Origin: Gammaproteobacteria bacterium UBA5109 | Lineage (GTDB): Bacteria > Pseudomonadota > Gammaproteobacteria > Pseudomonadales > Pseudohongiellaceae | Assembly (NCBI GenBank): GCA_002414385.1 | Contig: DHZH01000002.1 | Coordinates: 527,591 to 591,590 of the forward strand | DNA length: 64,000 nucleotides | Reading direction: 5' to 3' | Shown here: in pieces, positions 44,479-53,484 of the stretch | Position numbering within the stretch: position 1 is the stretch's first letter | How the letters are laid out: every line of letters begins with the position of its first letter | Program-made: the position numbers and the translations under genes | The notes under the pieces: model-generated | The model's database searches: none | What the model saw: the letters and a program-made list of their open reading frames with translations, nothing else | Told to the model about the DNA's origin: nothing

Positions 44479-45180
44479 CTAATCAGTCGCGAAACAGTAA
44501 TAGCGACCAGCTCCACCGGTATTTATCAGTGCCTGCTGACTGCAGCCCTGTGAGGGATGGGCAGCAGACCATGGTGAGAGGCCTGGTCCTAGAGTGCGAC
44601 GGTCTTCATGCCCCAGCATGGCCGAACCTTCATCGCTGGAAGTCCAGTTGCCGCAGGTGCGATCCTCTCCGGCCGGGAAAGCAGTGCCGTCAGCCTGTGT
44701 ACCGGTGAGCACATCGTGCTCTACGCCATACTGCAGCTCAATCGGCAGCGGATTGCCATCAGAATCAAGACCGACATAGGGAACCGGTGCGCCATGCTCA
44801 TCCAGAGCGGTTGCTACACTGATGTTGTTTGCTTCTTCATTATGTAATTCATTGAGATTGCGGGCGATCATGGTGCCATTGGCGTTATACCAGGGCCCCG
44901 TACCGATTCGATCACGGGCATTGACAGCATTCGGCCCCTGAGTGCTCAGATAGGCACGCCAGGTAAGATTTCCATAGCCGGCAACAGAAGCCAGTGCCTG
45001 ACAACGGGCATCAGCTCCGGCAAGACCTCCGAGATTACCACCCATACCTGAACCGGCACTGGTGACAAAGAAACTCATGTTCTGATCAGCGGCTGCTCCT
45101 CGTACCTGAGCCAGCGAAGAAACGCTTGCAGTAAGTGCGATACTGGCGGCAAGTCCCAGAGCGATGGGCTTAATTTTCAT
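44479..45180 (-). CDS. exported lectin-like protein (endostatin/C-type-lectin-like fold)
   Basis: The 233-residue protein has a signal peptide ending VSSLAQ. The mature part has SFFVTSAGSGMGGNLGG, GADARCQALA, WRAYLSTQGP and NARDRIGTGPWYN, then CGNWTSS and CSQQALINTGGAGRYYCF near the end. These are typical of bacterial proteins annotated as lectins with a collagenase-NC10/endostatin or DUF1554-like fold; four cysteines could form two disulfides. It probably binds carbohydrate. It stands 12 nt upstream of the gene at 43561 and may be co-transcribed. Confidence 0.8.
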   Translation of the reverse strand: MKIKPIALGLAASIALTASVSSLAQVRGAAADQNMSFFVTSAGSGMGGNLGGLAGADARCQALASVAGYGNLTWRAYLSTQGPNAVNARDRIGTGPWYNANGTMIARNLNELHNEEANNISVATALDEHGAPVPYVGLDSDGNPLPIELQYGVEHDVLTGTQADGTAFPAGEDRTCGNWTSSDEGSAMLGHEDRRTLGPGLSPWSAAHPSQGCSQQALINTGGAGRYYCFATD

Positions 45181-45335
45181 AGTAGACTCCTGAAGTTTAT
45201 TATTATCTTATTAGTTTATTCTTATTAAGTGACCGAACAGAATACCTGTCAGGTATCAGAGATGTCTAGCTTTAGCCCTGAAATGCATAAAGTATGCACA
45301 ATCAGTTCTCTAAAAGGGACTAATCCTGACGGGGT

Positions 45336-47009
45336 CTAGTTAACCTGGAGGTCCTGTCCGGGGAAGATTAAATCACTGTTCAGCCCGTTGAGGCGTTTCA
45401 GGTTATCAACACTGACACCAAAGCGACGAGCGATAGCGGCCAGGTTATCGCCACGGCGAACACGATAAACTGTCGGACTGACTTCTGTGGCAGAAGTATG
45501 CAGAGTCAGCTCCTGACCCGGGTAGATCAAGGTGCCACGTATATTATTCCAGATCTGTATATCGCGTATTGATACATCAAAGCGCTCAGAAATCTGACCC
45601 AGTGTGTCCCCGCTCCTGACGTTATATATAGTCGGAATAACCAGGTCATCGACAACATCGTCGCTGAGGCTGACTGCAATCAGAGGATTTTCCGGTGAGG
45701 AACCGGCCTGTTCCACAAGTTGGAAACCTTCATTGAGTTTGATTGGGCGGTACAGGGTATCGCCAAAATTTCTCGATCGGGGTTCTCTGTTCACCAGGGC
45801 AATATCATTACTGATACCGGTTCCGGGGATTAGCAGATTCTGGTCAGGATAAATCAGGTGCGTGCGAATATTGTTGACTGCCTGTAATTCAGAAATACTG
45901 GTCTGGAATCGCTCGGCAATGCCAGCCAGGGTATCACCCGGGCGCACACTGTATTCCGTTGGAGATACTTTTTCATCTTCCGGCAGGTTATTGAATGTGC
46001 GAACAAAGCGCTGATAGGTTCCGGGGGGGATTTTCAGGGGAAAAGCTTCAGCACTGTCAGGCAAGGTCGCCCGGCGAACGGATGGATTAAGGTTTCGAAT
46101 AGTAGTCAGGTCAGTGCCAGCCAGTTCAGCTGCCGTTTCCATACTCATCATGCCGGATACATGAGCCAGATCATAGGTATACTCCTGCCCGATATCCTCG
46201 ACCTGAATACCAAAACGCTCCGGGTCGGAGACAATCATCGCAGCAGCAATAAACTTTGGAATAAAATTTCGGGTTTGTCGGGGCAGATAAGGATAAATCT
46301 CCCAGAATGAAGGAGGATTTTCGATCGAACCTCCTGCCCGTTCAACGGCACGACTGATACATCGATAGCTGCAGTTATATCCTGCCAGTGCAAGGTGCCA
46401 GTTGCCACCATAAACGTCATAAAGAATTTTTAGATGCTTCGCAGCAGCCCGGGTGGATAGTTCCGGATCCATTCTTTCGTCAATCCAGGAATCCACTCTG
46501 AGACCTTCACCGCGGGCAGTTGCAGGCATAAACTGCCACATGCCGGCTGCTCCGGCAGAACTTCGGGCAACAGGATTCAGAGCGCTTTCACCCAGGGCAA
46601 GGTATTTTAATTCGTCAGGAACTCCTTCTTCGGCAAATATATGTTCTATCATGGGAAACCAGAGCTGTCCGCGCTCTATCCAGAGTTGCAACAGGCGTTG
46701 CCGGTTTTGCAGATAATCATTGATTTCACGCTCGACCACGCGATTGGCTGTCATGGCGACTGCAGGAGTGATCGGCAGGATAACCTGCTCTTCAGCAGGG
46801 CGGGTATTTTCTATATCAAGTTCGCCGGAATCGATGGCCGTACTGACCAGGTCCTCAATCAGCATTGATTCCCCCGTCTGGATGCCGGGTTCAGTTTCAA
46901 GGGCAGTGACAGTTTCAGTTTCGGCTGAATTCTGGCCGGTCAGCTCATTGATTGCTGAGCAGGCGTTGAGGCTCACCAGCACGACTGCTGCCAGATAAAA
47001 CCTGCTCAT
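45336..47009 (-). CDS. mltD: membrane-bound lytic transglycosylase D with three LysM domains
   Basis: ATG at 47009 is chosen because it gives a lipoprotein signal (SLNACSA); an in-frame GTG at 47153 would reach into the tsaD promoter. The product has 557 residues. The SLT domain near 120-260 has the catalytic glutamate in LALGESALNP and AAGMWQFMPATARG. Three LysM domains follow, with SVRPGDTLAGIAERF, NVRSGDTLGQISERF and RVRRGDNLAAIARRF. It cleaves peptidoglycan glycan strands at the outer membrane. It is the last gene of the block before tsaD. Confidence 0.93.
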   Translation of the reverse strand: MSRFYLAAVVLVSLNACSAINELTGQNSAETETVTALETEPGIQTGESMLIEDLVSTAIDSGELDIENTRPAEEQVILPITPAVAMTANRVVEREINDYLQNRQRLLQLWIERGQLWFPMIEHIFAEEGVPDELKYLALGESALNPVARSSAGAAGMWQFMPATARGEGLRVDSWIDERMDPELSTRAAAKHLKILYDVYGGNWHLALAGYNCSYRCISRAVERAGGSIENPPSFWEIYPYLPRQTRNFIPKFIAAAMIVSDPERFGIQVEDIGQEYTYDLAHVSGMMSMETAAELAGTDLTTIRNLNPSVRRATLPDSAEAFPLKIPPGTYQRFVRTFNNLPEDEKVSPTEYSVRPGDTLAGIAERFQTSISELQAVNNIRTHLIYPDQNLLIPGTGISNDIALVNREPRSRNFGDTLYRPIKLNEGFQLVEQAGSSPENPLIAVSLSDDVVDDLVIPTIYNVRSGDTLGQISERFDVSIRDIQIWNNIRGTLIYPGQELTLHTSATEVSPTVYRVRRGDNLAAIARRFGVSVDNLKRLNGLNSDLIFPGQDLQVN

Positions 47010-47162
47010 TGCGCAGGAAATTTTTTTATACAGAAACAAACTGGGAAAAGGAATCATGGGTGGCTTGAATAAATGCAGGATATCATTACGCTCAATTATC
47101 CATAATTTACAGGAAATGTATAATGCAAGTTGCTGAAACTTGAGGAAGTTCACGAAAGAGTC

Positions 47163-48209
47163 ATGAGAGTACTTGGAATCGAAACATCCTGTGATGAAAC
47201 CGGCATCGCAATCTATGACAGCGATGCCGGCTTGCTGGCTGATGCCTTATACAGTCAGGTGGAAATACACCAGAAATATGGCGGTGTGGTGCCAGAGCTG
47301 GCATCACGCGATCATATTCGTAAAACCCTGCCCCTGATCAAGGAAGTCATGGACAAAGCGGGCTGCAGTAAGGGAGATATTGATGGTCTGGCTTATACCG
47401 CAGGGCCGGGCCTGGCAGGAGCGCTACTGGTTGGTGCTTCCATTGGCCGGGCGCTGGGCATGACCTGGAATATCCCGACCCTTGGGGTTCATCATATGGA
47501 AGGGCATCTACTGGCACCCTTGCTGGAAGAAAACGGCCCCAGCTTCCCGTTTGTAGCTTTGCTGGTTTCAGGTGGACATACGCAACTGGTAGAAGTCGAA
47601 GCGATAGGTGTTTATCGCCTGATTGGTGAATCGCTGGATGATGCCGCCGGTGAGGCCTTTGATAAAGTTGCCAAAATGCTGGGATTGCCGTATCCGGGTG
47701 GGCCACATATTGCCAGACTGGCGGAAAGCGGAGAGCCAGGTCGCTTTACTTTCCCACGACCGATGACCAATCGACCAGGGCTGGATTTTTCTTTCAGTGG
47801 CTTGAAAACCTTCACCCTGAATTCGATTCATCAATTGCTTGAAGAAGGCATGTCGACCGAAGAACTGGATCAGCAAAGCAAGGCTGACATCGCTCACGCT
47901 TTTCAGGAAGCAGTAGTCGACACCATGCGAATTAAATGCCAGCGTGCATTGAAGCAGACTGGTATGAATACTCTGGTTATTGCCGGAGGGGTAAGCGCCA
48001 ATCAGCGCCTGCGTGAAGTTCTTGGACTTATGGCTGAAGCTGAAGGCTTTGAAATTCGTTACCCGCAATTACAGTACTGCACGGATAATGGTGCCATGAT
48101 CGCCTATGCCGGATGCCAGCGTTTACTCGCCGGTCAGCATGATGATTTGAGTATCCTGGCCAAACCTCGCTGGGGTCTGGAATCCCTCCCGGCTTTACAG
48201 GAAATCTGA
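47163..48209 (+). CDS. tsaD: tRNA threonylcarbamoyladenosine transferase TsaD
   Basis: The 348-residue protein starts RVLGIETSCDETG and has the metal motif HHMEGH (His111, His115). GLAYTAGPGLAGALLVG and CTDNGAMIAYAG complete the ASKHA ATPase signature. With TsaB, TsaE and TsaC it makes t6A37 in tRNA. ATG 47163 is preferred to one 33 nt earlier. The usual divergent rpsU is not its neighbour here. Confidence 0.97.
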   Translation: MRVLGIETSCDETGIAIYDSDAGLLADALYSQVEIHQKYGGVVPELASRDHIRKTLPLIKEVMDKAGCSKGDIDGLAYTAGPGLAGALLVGASIGRALGMTWNIPTLGVHHMEGHLLAPLLEENGPSFPFVALLVSGGHTQLVEVEAIGVYRLIGESLDDAAGEAFDKVAKMLGLPYPGGPHIARLAESGEPGRFTFPRPMTNRPGLDFSFSGLKTFTLNSIHQLLEEGMSTEELDQQSKADIAHAFQEAVVDTMRIKCQRALKQTGMNTLVIAGGVSANQRLREVLGLMAEAEGFEIRYPQLQYCTDNGAMIAYAGCQRLLAGQHDDLSILAKPRWGLESLPALQEI

Positions 48210-48212
48210 GCA

Positions 48213-48566
48213 ATGGATATTGTCTATATTAGAAACCTGGAAATTGAAACTGTAATCGGAATCTATGACTGGGAAAGAAAAATCCGCCAAACCATTACCA
48301 TTGATCTGGACATGGCCAGTGATATAAAAAAAGCTGCGAGCAGCGATGCAATTGAAGATGCACTGGATTACAAGGCGGTAGCAAAGCGCCTGATAGCCTT
48401 TGTCGAAGCCAGTGAATTTCAGCTTATCGAAACCATGGCGGAAAAAATTGCCGAGATTGTCCTCTCAGAATTCAGGGTTCCCTGGCTCAGGTTATCACTG
48501 GGCAAACCTGGTGCCGTGACCGGTTCCAGAGATGTCGGTGTGATCATAGAAAGGGGCAGCAAATAA
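48213..48566 (+). CDS. folB: dihydroneopterin aldolase FolB
   Basis: The 117-residue protein matches FolB: IYIRNLEIETVIGIYDWE, the active-site Lys in DALDYKAVAKR and KPGAVTGSRDVGVIIER at the end. It cleaves dihydroneopterin to 6-hydroxymethyldihydropterin and glycolaldehyde in folate synthesis. It lies 3 nt after tsaD and 2 nt before folK, so it is in one operon. Confidence 0.95.
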   Translation: MDIVYIRNLEIETVIGIYDWERKIRQTITIDLDMASDIKKAASSDAIEDALDYKAVAKRLIAFVEASEFQLIETMAEKIAEIVLSEFRVPWLRLSLGKPGAVTGSRDVGVIIERGSK

Positions 48567-48568
48567 CA

Positions 48569-49084
48569 ATGACCAGGGTTACTCTGGGGCTGGGCAGTAA
48601 TATCAACCCGGCTGAAAACTTTTCCCGTTGCCTGGATACACTCCTGCTTAAATTTCATGACCTGGGTTTTTCATCAGTATTTGAAAGTGAAGCGGTAGGT
48701 TTTGCAGGAGATAACTTTCTGAATATGGTTGTTTCCCTTGAAACTGAGCTCTCACTTGATAAGCTGGCCACCACACTGAAAGATATTGAAGACGACTTTG
48801 GCAGAAAACGTGATCAGCCGCGCTTCAGTGGCAGAACCCTGGATATAGATATCCTGACCTATGGCAACAAGAGTGGGATCCACGCCGGAATGGCATTACC
48901 CCGGCCGGAAATTACTGAAAACGCCTTTGTCCTGTGGCCGCTTTCACAACTGGCCGGAAACCAGCGTCATCCCGAACTGGGTAAAACATACAAGGAACTA
49001 TGGGAGGAGTTTGATAAAACCCGACAAAAACTCTGGCCGGTAGACTTTATCTGGCACGGTCGCCAAATTTCAGTCAGGCAGTAA
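48569..49084 (+). CDS. folK: 6-hydroxymethyl-dihydropterin pyrophosphokinase FolK
   Basis: The 171-residue enzyme has the HPPK motifs LGLGSNINP, ESEAVGF, DDFGRKR and RTLDIDILTYG, the last holding the Mg2+-binding aspartates. PRPEITENAFVL is the C-terminal active-site part. It takes the FolB product to its diphosphate. It follows folB directly and precedes phhB by 28 nt. Confidence 0.95.
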   Translation: MTRVTLGLGSNINPAENFSRCLDTLLLKFHDLGFSSVFESEAVGFAGDNFLNMVVSLETELSLDKLATTLKDIEDDFGRKRDQPRFSGRTLDIDILTYGNKSGIHAGMALPRPEITENAFVLWPLSQLAGNQRHPELGKTYKELWEEFDKTRQKLWPVDFIWHGRQISVRQ

Positions 49085-49112
49085 GCTTAAATGCATAACA
49101 TCGGAGTTTTAT

Positions 49113-49433
49113 ATGAGTGTTCAGACACTGACGAAAACGGAAGTTGATACCGAACTACAGAAACTCAATCAGGGCCTGGAAAAACCCTGGGAAATCACTT
49201 CTGACAAATTAAGCAAGACCTTCATTTTCAAAAATTTTATTGAAGCATTCAGTTTCATGACCCAGGTCGCAATTTATGCCGAAAAGGTCAATCATCATCC
49301 GGAATGGTTCAATGTGTATAAAACAGTTGAAATTGATTTAACGACTCACGAAGTTGGCGGTCTCAGCGTAAAAGACTTTGATCTGGCAGCCTACATGGAA
49401 AGCAGTGCAAGAGCTCAGGTCAGCAAGAGCTGA
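49113..49433 (+). CDS. phhB: pterin-4a-carbinolamine dehydratase
   Basis: The 106-residue protein has the DCoH/PhhB signature EKVNHHPEWFNVYKTV, with catalytic His residues, and TTHEVGGLSVKDFDLA. It dehydrates 4a-hydroxytetrahydrobiopterin. It usually accompanies phenylalanine hydroxylase; here it lies in the folate cluster, next to a convergent pteridine reductase, and phhA is not seen. Confidence 0.95.
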   Translation: MSVQTLTKTEVDTELQKLNQGLEKPWEITSDKLSKTFIFKNFIEAFSFMTQVAIYAEKVNHHPEWFNVYKTVEIDLTTHEVGGLSVKDFDLAAYMESSARAQVSKS

Positions 49434-49437
49434 AGAA

Positions 49438-50199
49438 TTAGAATTTAAGTTTCCTGCCGCCATCAATATTAATACTTTGTCCGGTAATGTATGTGGCTTC
49501 ATCGATCAGGAAGTACACGGCATGAGCAATATCTTCAACTGAGGCGTGATAGTTCAGGCAGGAAAAACTCAGCGGATCCGGTAATTCTGTTTGCGATGAC
49601 TGGTCACTGGCGGAAAAATTCGGTGGCAGTATAAACCCCGGAGCTATGGCATTGACTCTTATAGTGGGTGCCAGTTCCCGGGCCAGTGATAAGGTCAGGT
49701 TTCTCAAAGCCGCCTTGGCCATGGCATAAATGGCATACTGTTCCCTGCCGCTTTCTGCCACTATATCTGTAATATTGATGATAGTGCCCTGTGTTTTCTT
49801 TAATTCATCGAGTAATGCCTGGCTAAGAAAAGCCGGCGCCCTGGCATTGGTGCCCGTTAAATCAATCCAGTCAGCTGCACTGAAATCTGCCAGAGGTGTC
49901 GGGTAAAAACTGGAAGCATTATTGATCAGCACATCGATTCTGCTCCATTGAGCGGCAGCCTTTGTTGCCAGATTATTGATCTCACTGTCTTTCAGCAGGT
50001 CTGCCTGCAGACAGATACAGCTATCAGGAACCAGCTGGTTTAATTCTGCAGTGAGAGATTCCGCTTTGCTGCGGGACTGCTGATAATGCACAACAATATT
50101 AAAGCCTTTGCCATGCAGATGTCTGGCTATCCCGGCCCCGATTCGGGCTGCGCTACCGCTTATCAGGGCAACCCGGCGCTGCCCTGGCTCAGGAGTCAT
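49438..50199 (-). CDS. pteridine reductase-like short-chain dehydrogenase
   Basis: The 253-residue SDR has a cofactor-binding ALISGSAARIGAGIA and NNAS. The active site is Asp-Tyr-Lys (NITDIVAES, YAIYAMAKAAL), with Asp in place of the usual Ser, as in trypanosome PTR1. It should reduce dihydropterins with NADPH. It ends 4 nt from phhB (convergent), which supports a pterin role. It overlaps the end of cca by 11 nt. Confidence 0.9.
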   Translation of the reverse strand: MTPEPGQRRVALISGSAARIGAGIARHLHGKGFNIVVHYQQSRSKAESLTAELNQLVPDSCICLQADLLKDSEINNLATKAAAQWSRIDVLINNASSFYPTPLADFSAADWIDLTGTNARAPAFLSQALLDELKKTQGTIINITDIVAESGREQYAIYAMAKAALRNLTLSLARELAPTIRVNAIAPGFILPPNFSASDQSSQTELPDPLSFSCLNYHASVEDIAHAVYFLIDEATYITGQSINIDGGRKLKF

Positions 50200-51364
50200 A
50201 ACTGAAAATATCCTTGATCGTCTGCAAGCGGAGTTCGTAAAGCTTTATTCCGAATTCCTCGCCTTCATAACCGGCATCCTGTAATGAACTGGTATCCAGA
50301 TTCAGACAGGTATCCAGTGCCCGCTGCAGCATGCCATTCATATGATCCAGATTTTCATCAGTTTCACCACGAGCTTTGCCGATGGCTTTACAGCTGGTCA
50401 GGAAAAACTGGAAGCGTTCCGGCCGGCGAAAGGCATCGGTATTTTCAAACAGTTTTAAAATGGATTCCGGCTCACTAATGTCTATACGGGCATAATCATC
50501 ACAGTAAGAACAAACAATTTCAGCCAGTTCACGATGGTCATTGGGGACTTTCAGGCGTTCACACAGGCTATGCAGTTTTCTGAGGTTTTTACGCAGGGTA
50601 AATTCATGCACAACACCGAGTTCATGGCACAGTGCAGCAAAGCGAATTGCCGTATCCGGAGTCAGTTCAGCGGCTTTGGTTAAAGCCATCAGGCTCAGGC
50701 GGGCTTTTTCCTGTGAGATGCCAAACAAACCCTCAATTTCCTGCAGAACGGTTCCCAGTGCATAACAATCGCGTAAAGTCAGAAAGAAAAAGGCCGGCGT
50801 TTTTTCAGATAAAGCGCGGCGAACTTCCTGCCAGATACGTTCCGCTGGCAGGGTATTCATTTCAGTGCTGTTAACCAGTTGTTCCATCATTTGCAGGGTT
50901 TCCTGCGCGACTTCAAAACCCAGATGGGCAAAACGGGCTGAAAAACGTGCAACTCTCAATACGCGTAAAGGGTCTTCGGTGAAAGCATCGGAAACATGGC
51001 GCAGAATTTTATTGTTGAGGTCTTCGCGGCCGCCATAGGGATCAATCAGATTGCCGTCTTCATCCTCAGCCATGGCGTTTATGGTCAGATCACGACGCAG
51101 CAGATCCTCTTCCAGCGTAACCGTTTCCGAGGCATCGACAGTAAACCCGGTATGACCAGTGCCGGATTTTTTTTCGGTACGGGCGAGGGCGTATTCTTCT
51201 TTGGTTTCCGGGTGCAGGAAAACCGGGAAATCCTTGCCGACCTGTTCATAGCCAAGTTCCAACATCTGTTCCGGGCTGGCACCAACAACCACCCAGTCAC
51301 GGTCCTTGACGGGTAAACCGAGTAATTTATCACGGACTGCGCCGCCAACAAGGTAAGTCTTCAA
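50189..51364 (-). CDS. cca: CCA-adding tRNA nucleotidyltransferase
   Basis: TTG at 51364 is the best start: it gives KTYLVGGAVRD, the canonical N-terminus, and no ATG is usable nearby. The product is 391 residues. Catalytic KDRDW and RRDLTINAMA, and the core ADPLRVLRVARF-like region (EDPLRVLRVARFSA), are complete. The C-terminal HD domain motif is HELG in place of HDLGK, so the phosphohydrolase activity of E. coli Cca may be lost. The gene starts 16 nt after the end of apaH. It adds or repairs tRNA 3' CCA ends. Confidence 0.92.
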   Translation of the reverse strand: MKTYLVGGAVRDKLLGLPVKDRDWVVVGASPEQMLELGYEQVGKDFPVFLHPETKEEYALARTEKKSGTGHTGFTVDASETVTLEEDLLRRDLTINAMAEDEDGNLIDPYGGREDLNNKILRHVSDAFTEDPLRVLRVARFSARFAHLGFEVAQETLQMMEQLVNSTEMNTLPAERIWQEVRRALSEKTPAFFFLTLRDCYALGTVLQEIEGLFGISQEKARLSLMALTKAAELTPDTAIRFAALCHELGVVHEFTLRKNLRKLHSLCERLKVPNDHRELAEIVCSYCDDYARIDISEPESILKLFENTDAFRRPERFQFFLTSCKAIGKARGETDENLDHMNGMLQRALDTCLNLDTSSLQDAGYEGEEFGIKLYELRLQTIKDIFSYDS

Positions 51365-51380
51365 ATTCGTAATTATCAGT

Positions 51381-52205
51381 TCAGTTGCATTCAGTACAGA
51401 ATATTTGTTTATCTTCCAGGCGTAAAGCGGTGAGGCAACGCCCCCAGACACAGCCGGTATCAAGTGCATAAACATTTTCTGTATCGGTAACACCATTAAG
51501 CGTTGCCCAGTGGCCAAACAGGATGGTCATCTTCCTGCTTAGCTGCTGATACTTGTACCAGGGGCCGAATCCTGGAGGGGCCGTATTGGCTCCGGTTTTA
51601 ATGGCAAGATTTAACTGGGCTTCTTCATTGCAGAAGCGAATGCGGGTGAAATAATTGGTCAGGACTCGCATTCGTTTCATGCCGGTGAGTCCCTCATGCC
51701 AGATATCAGGTTTGTCGCCATACATTTTCTGTAAAAATTTCAGGTAGTCCTTGCCCTGCAGGGTATTTTCCACTTCATGGGCATAGGCCAGAACCTGTTT
51801 AAGTGTCCAGCCGGGTGCAAATCCGGCATGCACCATCAAAAATGCTTCCTGACCTTTACTGGTATCCAGCACTTCATGATGCAGGATGGGAAGAGTTCTG
51901 ACCCATTCACAGAGCTCCAGACAATCCGGGGCCTGTAAAAGTTTTTTCAGGGTTTTTTTCTTGCCGCCATCGAAGGCGCCGGTGGCCAGCGCCATAAAAT
52001 GCAGATCATGGTTGCCCAGTACCGCAGTGAATGCCGGGCCCAGTTGTTTAAGAAAGCGCAGTGTTTTCAGTGAGTCCGGGCCGCGATTGACCAGGTCGCC
52101 TACACACCAGAGGCGGTCACTGGCTGGGTCAAAGTTGATTTTATCCAGGAGTTTTACCAGGGGTTTATAGCAGCCCTGGATATCACCGACGGCATATACA
52201 GCCAA
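51381..52205 (-). CDS. apaH: bis(5'-nucleosyl)-tetraphosphatase ApaH
   Basis: The 274-residue symmetrical Ap4A hydrolase begins AVYAVGDIQGCYKPL and has the metallophosphatase motifs CVGDLVNRGPDS, LGNHDLH and FGHWATLNG. The start codon is TTG at 52205 behind AAGGAG. It splits Ap4A into two ADP and affects RNA caps with Np4 ends. It follows apaG after 79 nt. Confidence 0.94.
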   Translation of the reverse strand: MAVYAVGDIQGCYKPLVKLLDKINFDPASDRLWCVGDLVNRGPDSLKTLRFLKQLGPAFTAVLGNHDLHFMALATGAFDGGKKKTLKKLLQAPDCLELCEWVRTLPILHHEVLDTSKGQEAFLMVHAGFAPGWTLKQVLAYAHEVENTLQGKDYLKFLQKMYGDKPDIWHEGLTGMKRMRVLTNYFTRIRFCNEEAQLNLAIKTGANTAPPGFGPWYKYQQLSRKMTILFGHWATLNGVTDTENVYALDTGCVWGRCLTALRLEDKQIFCTECN

Positions 52206-52284
52206 ACCTTTCTCCTTACACCCTGACAGGTGAGTTCTCAGTCACGACAATGGTGATTTTATTGAGTGAACAGGATTTGAAAGC

Positions 52285-52686
52285 CTAGTGCAACATATTT
52301 GGGGTGGCCAGTACAAATGCAGGAATTTCAGCTTCAAAAGTCTCACCATTTTCAGCCTGCATAGTGTAGCTGCCTTTCATGTCACCTATATTGCTGTTCA
52401 GGATTGTGCCGCTGGAATAGCGAAATTTGTCACCGGGTTTAATCACAGGTTGCTGGCCGACAACTCCCTTGCCTTTGACTTCCTCTACCTTGTTGTTCTG
52501 GTCAGTGATTACCCAGTGACGTCGTAATAACTGGACCGAGTCCTGACGGTTATTCTGAATGGTAATGGTGTAGGAAAAAGCATAGGCATTGTTCAGCAGG
52601 TCGGATTGACCTTCCAGGTACTGGGTCTGCACACTGATCTCAATACCGCTGTTTTCGCTTGTTTCCTGCTTCATGCTCTTTGCCAT
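52285..52686 (-). CDS. apaG: ApaG domain protein
   Basis: The 133-residue beta-sandwich protein has YTITIQNNRQDSVQLLRRHW, KVEEVKGKGVVGQQP and GDMKGSYTM, the ApaG/DUF525 landmarks. Its function is not settled (once linked to Co2+ resistance). ATG 52686 lies 2 nt after the rsmA stop, in the conserved rsmA-apaG-apaH order. Confidence 0.95.
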   Translation of the reverse strand: MAKSMKQETSENSGIEISVQTQYLEGQSDLLNNAYAFSYTITIQNNRQDSVQLLRRHWVITDQNNKVEEVKGKGVVGQQPVIKPGDKFRYSSGTILNSNIGDMKGSYTMQAENGETFEAEIPAFVLATPNMLH

Positions 52687-52688
52687 TG

Positions 52689-53483
52689 TCAGCCGTCTTT
52701 GTCTTCCAGATGAGTACTGATTCTAACATAGTCCTCCAGTGATAGATTCTCGGGTCTGAGCCCCGGATCAATATTCAGGGCACTAAGTTCTTCATCACTG
52801 AGCAGGCCCTTAAGGTTGTTGCGCAGAGTCTTGCGACGATGTGAAAACGCCTGGCGAACCAGCTTTTCCAGAGTCACGGGGTTTTGTAACACAAGTTGAT
52901 CACTCGTTTTCGGAATCAGTCGAACAATGGCCGAGTGGACTTTGGGTGGAGGAGAAAAAGCGCCAGGCGGAACGGTAAACAGTTTCTCAATCTGACAAAA
53001 ATACTGCAGCATGATACTGAGTCGGCCATAGTTTTTTGTTCCGGGACTTGCCACCAGCCTGTCGACCACTTCAAGCTGCAGCATAAACAGCATGTCCTTG
53101 ATCCCGTGCAGATAAGCAAGCAAATGAAATAACAGGGGTGTGGATATGTTGTATGGCAGATTGCCAATAATGCGGACCGGGTTTTGGGCAGAGAGCAGGG
53201 TATTAAAATCGGTTTTCAGTACATCACTTTCATGAATTGTAAATGACTCCATAACAGCGAATTTTTGTTGCAGCATGCTGACCAGATCCCGGTCAATTTC
53301 AATTGCATTGACACTCGCTGCACTGGCCAGTAGTTCACCGGTCAATACTCCCTGACCGGGTCCGATTTCAATAACATGATCCTGCGGTCCGGCTCCCAGA
53401 GCCTGAATTATTTTGGCGACAATATTCCTGTCGCTCAGGAAGTTCTGGCCAAATCGTTTTCTGGGTCGGTGCCTGATGTTCAT
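52689..53483 (-). CDS. rsmA: 16S rRNA dimethyladenosine transferase RsmA (KsgA)
   Basis: ATG at 53483 starts NIRHRPRKRFGQNFL, the typical KsgA N-terminus, and gives 264 residues; an earlier in-frame codon inside pdxA is rejected. SAM-binding VIEIGPGQGVLT, NAIEIDRD and catalytic NLPYNIS are present. It dimethylates two adenosines in helix 45 of 16S rRNA. It begins one base after the pdxA stop. Confidence 0.96.
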   Translation of the reverse strand: MNIRHRPRKRFGQNFLSDRNIVAKIIQALGAGPQDHVIEIGPGQGVLTGELLASAASVNAIEIDRDLVSMLQQKFAVMESFTIHESDVLKTDFNTLLSAQNPVRIIGNLPYNISTPLLFHLLAYLHGIKDMLFMLQLEVVDRLVASPGTKNYGRLSIMLQYFCQIEKLFTVPPGAFSPPPKVHSAIVRLIPKTSDQLVLQNPVTLEKLVRQAFSHRRKTLRNNLKGLLSDEELSALNIDPGLRPENLSLEDYVRISTHLEDKDG

Positions 53484-53484
53484 G

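Noticed and set aside
47010..47153. Extended N-terminus of mltD
   Set aside because: It would cover the tsaD upstream region and hide the lipoprotein signal; ATG at 47009 gives a normal lipobox.
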